Assembly: GCA_021399445.1 (NCBI GenBank)
Contig: JAJTUQ010000004.1
Coordinates: 5,642,001 to 5,706,000 of the forward strand
Length of the DNA: 64,000 bases
Source of the DNA: Xylogone sp. PMI_703
Taxonomy: Eukaryota; Ascomycota; Leotiomycetes
Direction of reading: 5' to 3'
The position numbers and the translations under genes were made by a program. The notes below the pieces were generated by a model. The model searched no databases, was not told the DNA's origin, and worked only from the letters and a program-made list of their open reading frames with translations. This document shows, piece after piece, positions 1-10,997 of this stretch; position 1 is the first letter of the stretch, and every line of letters begins with the position of its first letter.

Positions 1-983
1 GTGATACTGTTCCATAATATTGGTGAATACATCTCTTGAGACATTATCAGCAAGCCATTTCATAATCTCCATCCCCTCGGTTTCATATCCTGGCATAACA
101 AGATGGCGTACTAGAAGTCCCTTCTTCGCAATTCCATCAGGTGTAAAGCAAAGATCACCAACTTGAGCATACATAGCCTTTATGCTTTCCATTGCGGTTT
201 CAGTATAGTTATCCGCCTTTAGCAGGCGTCTTGATGTGGAATTATTCCATACTTTGAAATCCGGAAGATAGATATCCACAAGCCCATTTAGAAGCTCTAT
301 GGATGCCAATGAATCAAAGGCCGATGTATTATACACGATTGGCACCTGTAACCCCAATTCTCGAGCGTGAAGAATCGATAGTACCACTTGCGGTACTACG
401 TGTTCAGGGGTGATGAGATTGATATTGTGGACGTGCCCAACATTCTGTAACTTGAGGTACCACTCGGCAAGTTCTTCAGGTGTGAGGTCTTGGCCATTTC
501 GCTGATGGGCAATATCATGGTTTTGGCAGAAGACACATCTGAGATTACAACCTGAAAAGAAAACCGCTCCAGAACCATTATGGCCTTGGATACAGGGTTC
601 TAGAAAAGCAGACTTGTAAATAGACTATTCAAAAATATAAACGAAGATTTAAACGTGTTTCAGAAAGACTTCCTACCTTCTCCAAAATGAGGAGCAATGA
701 CATTTACCTTCACGGTTTCGGCGCCAATGAGGCAGGTTCCGGTTTTCTCATATCGATTGACGCCACACAACCTTGGGCATAGATTGCAATTTCGTAGATG
801 AGCGTATGCTGCTGATCTTTTCTTTGAAGCGTCGATGGATGAGAGCAGATGATACCTTGGAATATAATCGTCAAGTAGAAATGGAGGGGCCAAGTGGAGT
901 CTCCTATATCCTGGCTGGAGACTCGCTTTTATTGGCACCTGAACACTTTTAAAACCATTTCGTATCCCCTTTGATACCAACAT
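1..983 (-). CDS. Radical SAM protein, PflA/PflX-like (partial, C-terminus off the window)
   Basis: Two exons are seen on the minus strand: 983-677 and 599 to beyond the window edge, with a 77-nt GT-AG intron (676-600). Splicing restores HFGEEPCIQG followed by CNLRCVFC. This is the CxxxCxxC motif whose cysteines bind the [4Fe-4S] cluster that cleaves S-adenosylmethionine. A second cysteine-rich stretch (CNLCPRLCGVNR, roughly residues 67-78) lies near the N-terminus, as in the PflX/COG1313 group related to pyruvate formate-lyase activating enzymes. The exon after the intron stays open to base 1, so the C-terminal part is outside the window. Substrate and partner are unknown; the fungal members are uncharacterised as far as I know. 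The start is the first Met of the open frame, and 307 bp separate it from the divergent MLH1 start. I am confident of the superfamily but not of a biological role. Confidence 0.85.
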
Positions 984-1290
984 GGCTCTGAAGCTCCTTT
1001 AATACATCAAGTCTCCGGCGTTAATTTGCCAGAAGTAAATCTCCAAACTGAATGTTTGAGGATAACATGCGGCATTCGAATCGGCAGCCGTAGAAATATC
1101 GAAGTCACATGAGACCGCGTCAATCCCGCGCGGGGCAGTCCCTGATCCATTTCACGTCACCGCTGTGTATTATTAACCACGAAACTCCATCAATTATCCA
1201 GTGCCTGTTCTGCTTTTTTTAATATCTTTAGTTCATAGTATTTTCTTTCACCGTCAAATTTAATTCGACTTATGTTAACCGAACTAGTGG
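984..1290. promoter_or_regulatory. Divergent promoter between the radical SAM gene and MLH1
   Basis: The 307 bp between the two opposite start codons must hold both core promoters. I see AT-rich runs around 1195-1275 and a CG-rich stretch near 1110-1140. No MluI-type (ACGCGT) cell-cycle box was found, although such boxes occur upstream of some DNA repair genes in yeasts. Confidence 0.6.
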
Positions 1291-3557
1291 ATGGCTGAAC
1301 CCATGATTATGGAAGGAGAAGCTTCCAGGGGTATCAAGAGGAAAGCAGATGATGCTATTCTTGAATCGAAGGGTCCGAAGAGGATCAGGGTAAGCTAAAA
1401 CCATATTTTTGTGATTTTCTCATAATTCTAATTTCAAAAAGGCGCTTGATCAAGATGTGGTTAATAAGATTGCTGCTGGAGAGATCATTGTTGCCCCAGT
1501 TCATGCCCTGAAAGAGCTTATAGAGAACTCCGTGGATGCAGGCTCAACTTCTATCGAAATCCTTGTGAAGGATGGCGGATTAAAGTTGTTGCAAATCACG
1601 GATAATGGACATGGAATCAATGTATGTCATGTCCTCTCACTCCGCCTAGCATCCTGCTAAAGATGCAAAGAAAGAAGATCTTTCGATATTATGCGAGCGA
1701 TTTACAACATCAAAGCTTAAAGAATTTGAGGATTTAACTTCTATCAATACATACGGCTTTCGAGGTGAAGCTCTTGCAAGTATTAGTCATATTGCTCATC
1801 TGACCGTTACTACTAAAACTAAGGAGTCAAATTGTGCCTGGAGAGCACATTATGATGGAGGTCACTTAGCCCCTGCAAAACCTGGACAAAGTGCAGATCC
1901 CAGACCGACAGCAGGGCGCCAAGGGACTCAGATTACAGTTGAAGATCTCTTTTACAATGTCCCAACCCGTCGCCGAGCCTTTAGATCCCCTTCGGAAGAA
2001 TATAACAAGATACTCGATCTTGTAGGCAGATATGCTGTACATTGCAATGGGGTTGCTTTCAGTTGTAGAAAAGCTGGAGAACCAAGCACCTCTATCTCCA
2101 CACTTTCTACTGCATCAACTATTGATCGTATTCGTCAGATACATGGCAGCGCAGTTTCTAATGAGCTAATCGAATTTCAATCTGCTGATGAACGTTGGGG
2201 ATTCAAGGCACACGGCTGGACAACAAACGCAAATTATCATGTTAAAAGAACGACCCTCCTACTTTTCATCAACCACCGGTCTGTCGAATCTTCTAATATT
2301 CGTAAAGCAATCGAGCATATGTACTCAATCTTTCTACCAAAAGGGGGGCACGCTTTCACTTATCTCAGTCTGGAGATCGATCCTCAACGTGTGGATGTCA
2401 ACGTGCATCCAACAAAGAGAGAGGTCAATTTTCTCAATGAAGATGAGATTATCGAGACAATTTGCAACGACATTCGTGAGCAACTTGCCAGTGTTGATAC
2501 AAGTCGGACCTATATGACACAATCGCTTTTACCAGGAGCGAGGCCACCTGTTTCTGGATCTGATCAAGATGTTACTGGTAGCTCATCTAATAAGGAGCTA
2601 CGAAAGACGACCAAACCATATGAGAATAACCTTGTGCGCACCGATGCTAAAATGCGAAAAATAACAAGCATGCTTTTACCAAATGCTGGAGTAACCCGGG
2701 GAAAGGCAGATAACTCTAGTAAAGGTGCACAACAAGAGTCAATGGATTATGAATATTCCGATCGAGAGCCAGTAGTTTGCAGACTGCTCACCGTTAAAGA
2801 ATTAAGAGGGGAGGTTCGTGACGACATGCATAATGAATTAACTGAAATGTTTGCTGGCCACACTTTCGTAGGTATTGTGGACGAACGTCGACGTCTAGCG
2901 GCTATCCAAAGCGGTGTGAAACTTTTCCTCATCGATTATGGGCTTGTGAGCTCAGAATATTTCTATCAAGTTGGCCTAACAGACTTCGGAAACTTCGGTA
3001 CTATAAGATTTGACCCTCCTTTGAAACTCGAAGAACTTCTCCTGCTTGCCGCAGAACACGAGAAGTCAATTGTAGATCCTGATATACCAGATAATGATTT
3101 TGACGTCGAAGAAGCTGTTGAACTTGTCTATAATCAGCTTCTCGAACAGCGTGAAATGCTTAAAGAGTATTTCTCATTTGAGATATCCGAGGATGGCGAA
3201 CTACTTAGTATTCCTCTGCTGATTAAGGGCTACACGCCAAGTTTAGGCAAGCTCCCACGGTTTCTCCTCAGGCTGGGCCCGCATGTAGACTGGAGTAGTG
3301 AGAAAGAATGTTTCCACACGTTTCTTCGAGAGTTAGCCATTTTCTATGCTCCTGAGCAACTTCCTCCCTCACCTAGTCCTGGAGATGAAGAGCTGGGTGA
3401 AGAAATCAAAATCAGGAGAGAGCATGTGGCCAGATCGGTTGAGGATGTTTTATTTCCAGCATTTAAGGCACGATTAGTTGCTACGAAGAATCTAGTCAAA
3501 GGCGTTCTGGAAGTTGCAAATTTAAAGGGATTGTATCGGGTCTTCGAAAGATGCTAG
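1291..3557 (+). CDS. mlh1: DNA mismatch repair protein MLH1
   Basis: Three exons: 1291-1389, 1442-1621 and 1671-3557 (introns of 52 and 49 nt), giving about 721 aa, close to the usual 720-770 aa. MLH1 is the common subunit of the MutL heterodimers that act after MutS recognises a mismatch. The GHKL ATPase motifs are present: KIAAGE with the catalytic Glu at about residue 47, [12 protein letters not shown] with the metal-binding Asn at about 62, [16 protein letters not shown] and [16 protein letters not shown] variable linker covers roughly residues 350-460 and a dimerisation domain follows. The protein ends in FERC, the conserved MLH1 C-terminus, so the stop is secure. The second intron lies between GHGIN and [16 protein letters not shown]; its acceptor (AAAG, 1667-1670) is the only nearby one that keeps this motif in frame. 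The start is the first ATG of the exon; ATGs at 1303 and 1309 are also in frame. Confidence 0.95.
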
Positions 3558-3833
3558 GTTTGAAAATTTCAGGCGCCAGGGGGACTTTACGAACTACTTC
3601 AGCAAGGATTTTGAAGATATGTGAACTCAGCTGATAGATATATTTGCTTTAAGTGGCTCCATGGTGGAGCGAAAACTTTAGACGTAAAATCTGCTAAGAT
3701 CTTTAGCCCAAAAAGCAATAAACCAATCATTAGACCTCTTTATCAACCATTCCCTTTATTTTGAGGGTGCACAGGCAGATTTTGTCTACGAATATTTATA
3801 CAGGTTTTATTTAATTGATGCCTATAAAATCCT

Positions 3834-6709
3834 TCAGCTCTTTCCATCATCCCATTCGGGGTTCTATACAATGTCAGCGTCTATACTGCCTACAACACTA
3901 ATGGGAAGCTTACCTTCTTCAAGATGACAAGACCCTCCAGGGTACTGCTGAGACTAATGTATTGTTCATCTTCCAGCTCTGCTCGTTCGCCATATGATAA
4001 TAACACCGGTGTGCTCTGTGTTTGCCAGCCAGTGATAGTCTTTGGCCGACCTGCCTGACCAACGACATCCACAGCTTGTCCAACCCTGACGTTGACCGTC
4101 AAGGGCTTGAGGTCCTCATCGAGGGTGATTAAAAACCTAGGATGCATTGCGGTAACGATATAGTAGAGAAGGTAATGTGAGTTTGAGGTGATAAATTGTT
4201 TAGCATCAATCATTGCAATGAGAACCGCGAGCAGCCCTCCAGTTGCAACCCGGGACAAGACTTGACGATCAGTGTGGAAGGGGTTGATGGATAGAGTTCC
4301 CTTGCCCATATGAAGGAGTCCTTGGGCAATGCGAACCATGAAAAGGGAATCCTGGTCTCTATGATAGTAACTGGCCAGTTGTCGGAGAAGTTGGGCAAGC
4401 CTGGCGTTGTTGGTACCAGCACCGAGCATACCCATTGCAAAAATGGCGTTAATAGCGACGTCATTATCGTTGTCGTGACTATATCGTGACAAGGTGTCGT
4501 ATACCTTCATTTGAGGGTTACTGGGACTTAGTAGACCCATTGCCAAGGGAACTGCCTTTCTGATATTTGCCTCTCCATAGTGCATAAGGTGGCCAAATTG
4601 CCGAAGGACCATTTCCTGTCCTACCTCCTCGCCCATAGCAACAAGAGCTAGTCCAATAACTGCATATGCTTGGAGTAATTCATCGCCTTTCTTCTCGTCG
4701 GTATCTTCAATGTGATCATTGCATATATGGAGGAGTTCTTGTAGCTTCAAGACTGTGCCTGTGCCTGCCCACGCACAGATCTCTGCGAGTACCGAAGTTG
4801 GTTTAGACATTGGGTGATCCAAAGCCTTTAGAGTCTCTAGAATAACGTCGACTTCCTCTTGTTGACCAAAGAAGAGCAAACCAAGACCAAGTGCCATGAA
4901 TCTGGTCCATTTATCCTTCAGCTGTGACTTCCGATCATCTTCAAGGAGTGTTTGAATGATGGCCGAGCTGACATCACTATTGGATGTGCCAACAAAAATC
5001 ATTCCCAAAGACAATGCAGCCATTGCTGAGATTTGCATGCTGGAAGAAGTGTCTCCCACGATGGGCAATAGGATATCTAGGAGATCATTTCGGCTTGAAC
5101 CAGCATAGGCTATACCAAGACCCATGATTGAGGCGACTCGAACAAGGGGATTGTTATGATTTAGCTTATCCTCATCTCCTAACAATGCAAGAGCCGGATC
5201 AGAATCCATATGAACCCCAGAGTTCACAATGCCGATAGCCAACATGGCACCAGCCTGGATCTGGTCTTCTGGGGCGTATGTATATTTATCGATTTTGTCC
5301 AGACCGTTTTCCACATCCCACAGCATCAGCATGCCAAGAGAGGCAACCGTCGACATCATGCCTTCCTCTTTTGTCTTCCACACCCAGCTGGCTTTCTCAT
5401 CTTCAACCATCATCATCTTATCGTTACCAAAACCGGCATTCACAAAGGCATTTACAAACCCTGCAGCCAAGTTGTGTCTGGCAGAGTCGAGGTTGGTAAG
5501 TCCAGCAACGCGGTTGCTTTCGAGATGGCTCTTATAAATATCCTCCGTGGTCTTAGGATCGAGGATATTCAGCTCCTTTGCCAATGCCTTGAAATGTTCG
5601 GGCATCTTGGTGCTGTTTAGACATTCAAGAATCTCATCAGGTTGCGACTCCGCATCCGGCAGACGAATCTGCTGCCGAGCAATAAGGAATGCCATCTGCT
5701 TCTTAAGGACCATGTCCTCCGTCGCATCGAAATCAGCCTGTATAAGCGAGATATCATTGAGTCGTATTGCAAGGACCATAGCCTGCGCGCGTTGGTCATA
5801 TTTTAGATAAATATCATGTGCTGTCCTAAGGAATGTATGGTCTTCCGGGTATGTTAAAAGATTTGCCATGCTAACCATATACAAACATGCTCTCGGGTAG
5901 GTGTTCTCGTCGAGGAATTTTGAGATTTCTTCTATAATCTCCAGTTCACTCAATAAGTCCACAGCATCGGCTTCTGCGTTAGATTTAAGAAACAGTGGGA
6001 CAAGTATTAATGCCAAATCAATAAGATCTTGAAATGGTTCTTCAGCAGTTACCCTCTTGTTATAGACTTCTCCAATCTCTAGTGCAAGATGTCGCGTATA
6101 TTCGTGACCCCATGAGCCAATATCTGACGTTGGCGCAAGTAATCTATATTTTAAAGTGTCTTGTCTGTCTTCATCCGAATAAGTCATTCCAATTACTGAG
6201 AGAACGTCAGCAAGAGAGGTTTTGTCAGCTCCTTCTGGCCATTCTTCATAGAGTTTAGTCATTGTCTCGTAATGCGGTCGAAGGAACTTCAGTGGTTTTG
6301 GGACGGCGGTCATTGAGGATGTTGAGGTCTTAATCGAGTCTTTGATAGCTTCCAGAGCAGATTTGTACAGCTTCGTGTCCGGTTCCTGGTTTCATGTCTC
6401 AGTAACCTGATATTAGCCATCAAAAATTGGGATAGCATACCGTCAAACGCTCTACAAGCATGTCCAACTCATTTTTTAGTTGTTGGTCCTCCTCACTAAG
6501 CTCTTCGGGTGCTGAGAGACATGTCAGAGCTCTGTCATAGTGGCATATAAGGCTAGGAACATACCACCGATAATGCCCTCCTCCTTCTTGCCATTAACCT
6601 GCTCTCCATCTTTTCCCTTCTTTTGCTCCTCTGCCTTGCTGGATTCGCCATCTATCGCTTTTCCCTTGCCCTTGTCTGTAGACTTTGGCGGTACGCCATC
6701 TTGCGCCAT
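3834..6709 (-). CDS. rpn1: 26S proteasome regulatory particle base subunit RPN1 (PSMD2)
   Basis: Four exons on the minus strand: 6709-6565, 6511-6441, 6385-3914 and 3863-3834, with introns of 53, 55 and 50 nt, encode about 905 aa. RPN1 is the large scaffold of the proteasome base that docks ubiquitin-like shuttle factors and deubiquitinases. A lysine-rich hydrophilic N-terminus (about residues 1-45) is followed by APEELSEEDQQLKNELDMLVERL, and then helical repeats. Between roughly residues 380 and 750 these are the Gly/Ala-rich proteasome/cyclosome repeats, for example GAMLAIGIVNSGV, ISAMAALSLGMIFVG and AINAIFAMGMLGAGT. The large ORF alone would end in a non-conserved tail at 3890. Splicing 3914 to 3863 instead gives LEGLVILKKNPEWDDGKS, which matches the family's ILKKNP ending, so the last exon is only 30 nt. 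The start codon lies 352 bp from the divergent RIO2 start. Confidence 0.95.
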
Positions 6710-7061
6710 TGTGATATAGTGTTCAACACAAGGAAACGTAGCGGGAAAAATAGATGATCCCAGCTGTTAGAGAAAAATAGATACAATAGGAGCGTTCTCC
6801 AAGGTTCTATTTATTTTAAGGCGGCGTCCCGTGCAAGTTGGGGTCTGATGATTGTTGTTGATGGATATGTAATTGAGGCAGGCAGCTTGAGCTTCCGCGT
6901 ACAAATCGATCAAGACACCGCTTTCACTAAGCGAGCCTAGCTCCTCAGCCCACCGACAGGGATCATTCACCAAGGCGGCGTCATTGTCGAGATCCATCCA
7001 AAAAAATATTGAGAGGCGCAACACAGCGATTTGGCAAAAATCCACAACTGCTCCTTCAGCC
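6710..7061. promoter_or_regulatory. Shared divergent promoter of RPN1 and RIO2
   Basis: The 352 bp between the two start codons carry two identical copies of the 11-mer AAGGCGGCGTC, at 6818-6828 and 6972-6982, in the same orientation. The ORF containing RIO2 is open upstream to 6984, so the leader reads through without stops, but RIO2 homology begins at 7062. Confidence 0.5.
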
Positions 7062-8324
7062 ATGAAGCTCGATACAAAGGCTATGCGGTACTTAACCGCA
7101 GAGGATTGGCGAACTCTTACGGCGGTAGAGCAAGGCTCCAAAAATCATGAAGTGGTCCCAACTCCATTAATTGGGCAAATATCTGGGTTGCGCGGCGGGG
7201 TTCACAGATGCATATCTGCCCTGGCAAAAGTTGGACTTATTGCGCGCGTGAAGAATGCTTCGTATGATGGTTATAGACTTACATATGGCGGGCTCGATTA
7301 CCTTGCTCTAAACACGTATCGCAAACGGAAAGATGTATACAGCGTTGGGAACCAAATTGGAGTGGGTAAAGAAAGTGACATTTTTGTTGTCGCAGATGAG
7401 AAAGGAACGCAGAGGGTTCTCAAGATTCACCGGTTAGGACGAATCTCCTTCCGAACAGTTAAAGCAAATCGAGATTATTTGAGAAATCGTTCGTCGGGCT
7501 CATGGATGTACATGTCGCGATTAGCTGCGCTAAAGGAATACGCATTTCTATCCGCTTTGAGAGAAAGCAACTTCCCCGTTCCAGAGCCCATTTCTCAGTC
7601 AAGGCATACAATTGTAATGTCATTGATTGATGCTTTTCCCTTGAGGCAAATCTCAAATGTGCCGGACCCGGCCACGCTATATGCAGAGCTCATCTCCATG
7701 ATTCTCCGGCTAGCCCAACATGGCCTAATCCATGGAGATTTCAATGAGTTTAATATATTAATAAAAGAGGAAACTGTTGAGACACAAAAGGGCAAAGAGA
7801 CCGAGGAAATTATAAAGCTCGTTCCCATTCTGATCGACTTCCCGCAGATGGTATCTGTTGATCATGCGAATGCGGAGTACTACTTCGACCGCGATGTCAA
7901 TTGCATAAAACGATTTTTCGACCGACGTTTCCACTTCGTCAGTAATGAGCCTGGCCCGTTCTTTGAAGACGCTCGGAAATTGATTGGCATGGACGGGGCT
8001 GAAAGACTCGATGTGTCTGTCCAAGCCTCAGGATTCTCGAAAAAAATGGCTAAGGAGCTTGAAGCATATATGAAAGCAGTTGGGGTAGACGGAGATAATG
8101 GTTCCGAGGCTGTTGGACATGACGATGATTTCGAGGAGGAAGGCAGTGACGAGGATGAGTCTGAAAATAGTGACGAGGATGAGAATGAGAATGAAAGAGA
8201 TGCCGGTAGCACCGAAGATCGTCTAGGTGCATCAGGAGATACAGCTCCACATGAACAAATATCTTCGGAGTCTCTAGAAACTCGCATTCCGATATCTGGG
8301 CTTAGTATCGCCGACACAACCTGA
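7062..8324 (+). CDS. rio2: Atypical serine/threonine kinase RIO2 (40S ribosome maturation)
   Basis: A single exon of 420 codons. RIO2 acts as a kinase/ATPase in late maturation of the small ribosomal subunit. An N-terminal winged-helix domain (about residues 1-92, MKLDTKAMRYLTAEDWR to YLALNTY) is followed by the nucleotide loop GNQIGVGKESDIF (about 98-110), the ATP-binding Lys in VLKIHRLGR, the catalytic HGDFNEFN (His 224, Asp 226) and the metal-binding Asp in LIDFPQM (about 259). The C-terminal tail from about residue 350 is rich in Asp and Glu, as is common in RIO2. The frame is open from 6984, which would add 26 residues, but the family N-terminus MKLDTKAMRYL starts exactly at the ATG at 7062, so I chose that start. 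Confidence 0.95.
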   Translation: MKLDTKAMRYLTAEDWRTLTAVEQGSKNHEVVPTPLIGQISGLRGGVHRCISALAKVGLIARVKNASYDGYRLTYGGLDYLALNTYRKRKDVYSVGNQIGVGKESDIFVVADEKGTQRVLKIHRLGRISFRTVKANRDYLRNRSSGSWMYMSRLAALKEYAFLSALRESNFPVPEPISQSRHTIVMSLIDAFPLRQISNVPDPATLYAELISMILRLAQHGLIHGDFNEFNILIKEETVETQKGKETEEIIKLVPILIDFPQMVSVDHANAEYYFDRDVNCIKRFFDRRFHFVSNEPGPFFEDARKLIGMDGAERLDVSVQASGFSKKMAKELEAYMKAVGVDGDNGSEAVGHDDDFEEEGSDEDESENSDEDENENERDAGSTEDRLGASGDTAPHEQISSESLETRIPISGLSIADTT

Positions 8325-9073
8325 AATATATTTAGCAGGAGAAAGAAAAGTAACATACTTCCAAGGGTAACGCTCTTACGATCCTAGAAGGGGTTTGGCC
8401 CTTGGAGCGATCCGGCCGACTGACAAGTCTAGAGAACAATACTATTACCTTACGGTAGTTGATATTCTCTTCAGGTAGGAAATTAAGGCCCTAAGGCTGT
8501 TTTGGTGGACTAGATTCAATTATGCTAGCTTGATCCACCTATCTAGCATCAAAAGCAAAGAAAAATGATAGTACAGAGGAGGGCAGTTCAAATAGTGTCC
8601 ACAATCATACAAATGATAAAAAGTAAAGCTCAAGACCATCAGCAATGAATATAACGCCGTAACGTAACTCTGTCTCTCTTCATCCTGTCGATGTCTAGAT
8701 ATTGTTGTAGACATATAAAGTAATAACGGCACGACAGCAAGCCCCAATCGTAAGTAATGCTAGCTCAGCGAACTTTTCCATGATATGAATGAGTCTTGTC
8801 ACATAACCTCGTTAGAACCTCGGCGGTGCGTTAGATGACAGACGAGTAGTCGATCCCCCTATAGTGATATCGTCACAAGGGACTTAACATAGTGGTGTTC
8901 TATAAATGTAGCAGCTTAACAGAATTGAGATCTGCTAATGCATGGAGATGATCGCGGGCCACTATGGGCTTGGATCGGAGAAATGTTCAGCGTCTTTCTG
9001 CTGCCAAGGCTAGATTCAGATACCGCAGGAGTTGAAATCTTTCGATTTCTAGCTTGCAGTTAGCCACTTGTCC
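8325..9073. other. Convergent intergenic region, RIO2 / RNA-binding protein
   Basis: About 750 bp between two converging 3' ends. It contains no ORF with protein-like composition. It probably holds both 3' UTRs; I see nothing else in it. Confidence 0.6.
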
Positions 9074-10997
9074 TTAGAATGCAAGATCGGGGGTCAAAAG
9101 GTTATACCCTTTTTTGTTATTCTGGGGTGGAGTGACGCTTATGAATGTAGCTTTTAAAGCTGGTTGATCAATATCTTTAAAGCCGGATAGGGTGTCGTTG
9201 CTAGAAAGAGCTACTATTAGCATCAATTTTGCAGGCAAAAAATACCAACATACCTATTCGTTGTCTCTCCCTTCCACTTTTCTGAAGAATTTGAGCCTGG
9301 CAGATGATGAGCGATCTGAGTTGCACGGGGAAGCAGGGGCGAGACTGCATTGTTAATCCCGACTAAAGTACCGTATGCTCCAATATTATATTCATTTGTC
9401 CTGAACTGGCGGCGTTCTGTTGTGATACGCTTCAAGTCCTTTTGGGCCGGCGTATCTGCATAGCGAACTTGGAGTGGAAGTGCTTCAATGCCGACTGGTT
9501 GGCCGTGAAATTTCTTGATAATCTCTTCACATATCTCACGAGTGTCGAAGCTGTAAGAATACATTAGTATGATCTTATACAATAGAGCCAAGAGCACAAA
9601 CCGAGCAAAGCCAACACCACGGCTAACACCATGGCTATCACGCAGAATTCTGCTAGAAACGACGTTATAGTCCATAAAAACGGCACCCAGTTCCTGGGAA
9701 AACTATTAGTTATGGCTAATATAATAAGAAATAAAGAACGAAAACCCACGGCTTCGCTCATATCTTTGGGCAAGTTGGAAACGTATAAGTTTGTTGAGTT
9801 TTCATCTCCCTCAGCTTTGAGTCGGGAATTAAATGACTCCTATGACGCGTGAGTATTGGAATAACTTGATAAGAAGATACACTAACTCTTGCGAAGCCAA
9901 CCTCATAACCTAACTTATAGAAGCCGTGAATACAAAGCTTGGAGTCATTGATATCATAGTACTTAGCAAATCCGAATCTGTTTATATGTTAGTTCGGTGC
10001 CGTTCTGAACAAGAGGTATGACAGCTCACCCTTTACAGGCTCCAGTGGTCGTGTCAATAATGGCCTTTGATGTCTCAACTTTGCCAAAGCGCGCAGCGTA
10101 AGCGGCCAGCATCTCATCATCTGTATCCGGATGAAGACCACGGATATAGACGTTTCGATTTCCCGGAATGGGATTCGACAAACTTTGATCAAGCGTTCTC
10201 ATGCTTTCACGGGGTGTGAAAACAGCAGGCACTGCTCGCGGAATAGCTGGATGCTGCTGTAGTAGTGTATCTAAATCGACATTTGGCTTGGTAATAGTAT
10301 GCTGCATGGGCTTTGTGTATCTGTGAAGCATAGGGTATATTCCAGTGTCATTTGGAGATGGTGTTGATCCAAATGGTGATATGTCAACACCAGCGATTTT
10401 TGCTGCTTGTTCGCGCTGTGCTAGAGATGGATAGAATGGTGTACCCGGTGTAGATACGTTTGTTGATGATGAAGAACGGCGATTCTGCAGGCCTGATGCC
10501 TCCTTGTGGTGGATGTCAATACCTTCTGTGTAAAGGCCAGTGCGTTGGGGAGTAAAAGGCAAGAGTGTATAGCCAGGTATATAACTTGGATAGTTAGCCT
10601 GTTGGATGAAGGGCATGGTTGATGCATATCCTCCAGAGCTCTCATAGCCTGATATGGGGGATACGGGTCCTCCGTACATGCCGGGGGCAGCGTACACTAA
10701 CTGTCCACTGGAGGTATAAAAGTACTGAGTTGGGCCGGGTGGCAGCTGGCCTGCAGTGACTGGAATTGGAGCTGTAGAAGCCACACTATTAGTGGAAAGG
10801 CTCAAACCAGCAAACTGATTCAAGAGTCCATTACTAAGTTGGTTCTCCATCTTTCCAAACGCAGTCGTGCCTTGCAGAAACGGGGCAGCTTGTCCATAAG
10901 AGCCACGGCGAGCATAAGCATCCGCTTGCAAAAACATTGACGATGCAATAGGGTTATTCAAGCTAGACTCTGTTTGAGATGCTTGATGGTAAGACAT
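9074..10997 (-). CDS. Two-RRM RNA-binding protein, MSSP/RBMS type
   Basis: Six exons on the minus strand: 10997-10030, 9977-9887, 9839-9750, 9693-9602, 9550-9254 and 9200-9074. All five introns are 47-56 nt and phase-consistent, and the product is about 554 aa. The first 240 residues are low-complexity (Gln, Ser, Pro, Tyr rich). RRM1 runs from about 281 with RNP2-like NVYIRGL and RNP1-like KGFGFAKY. RRM2 runs from about 365 with LYVSNL and RGVGFARF. This tandem arrangement matches the MSSP/RBMS (c-Myc single-strand binding) type, which binds single-stranded nucleic acid and probably acts in post-transcriptional control. Introns fall within or beside both RNP1 motifs, so unspliced frames break the domains. 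A sequence resembling a 3' splice site (TATAG, three bases before the ATG on the minus strand) suggests that an intron ends in the leader. The exact fungal function is unknown. Confidence 0.85.

Noticed and set aside
5210..5620. 136-codon antisense ORF inside RPN1
   Set aside because: Mirror of the conserved RPN1 repeats; no independent evidence.
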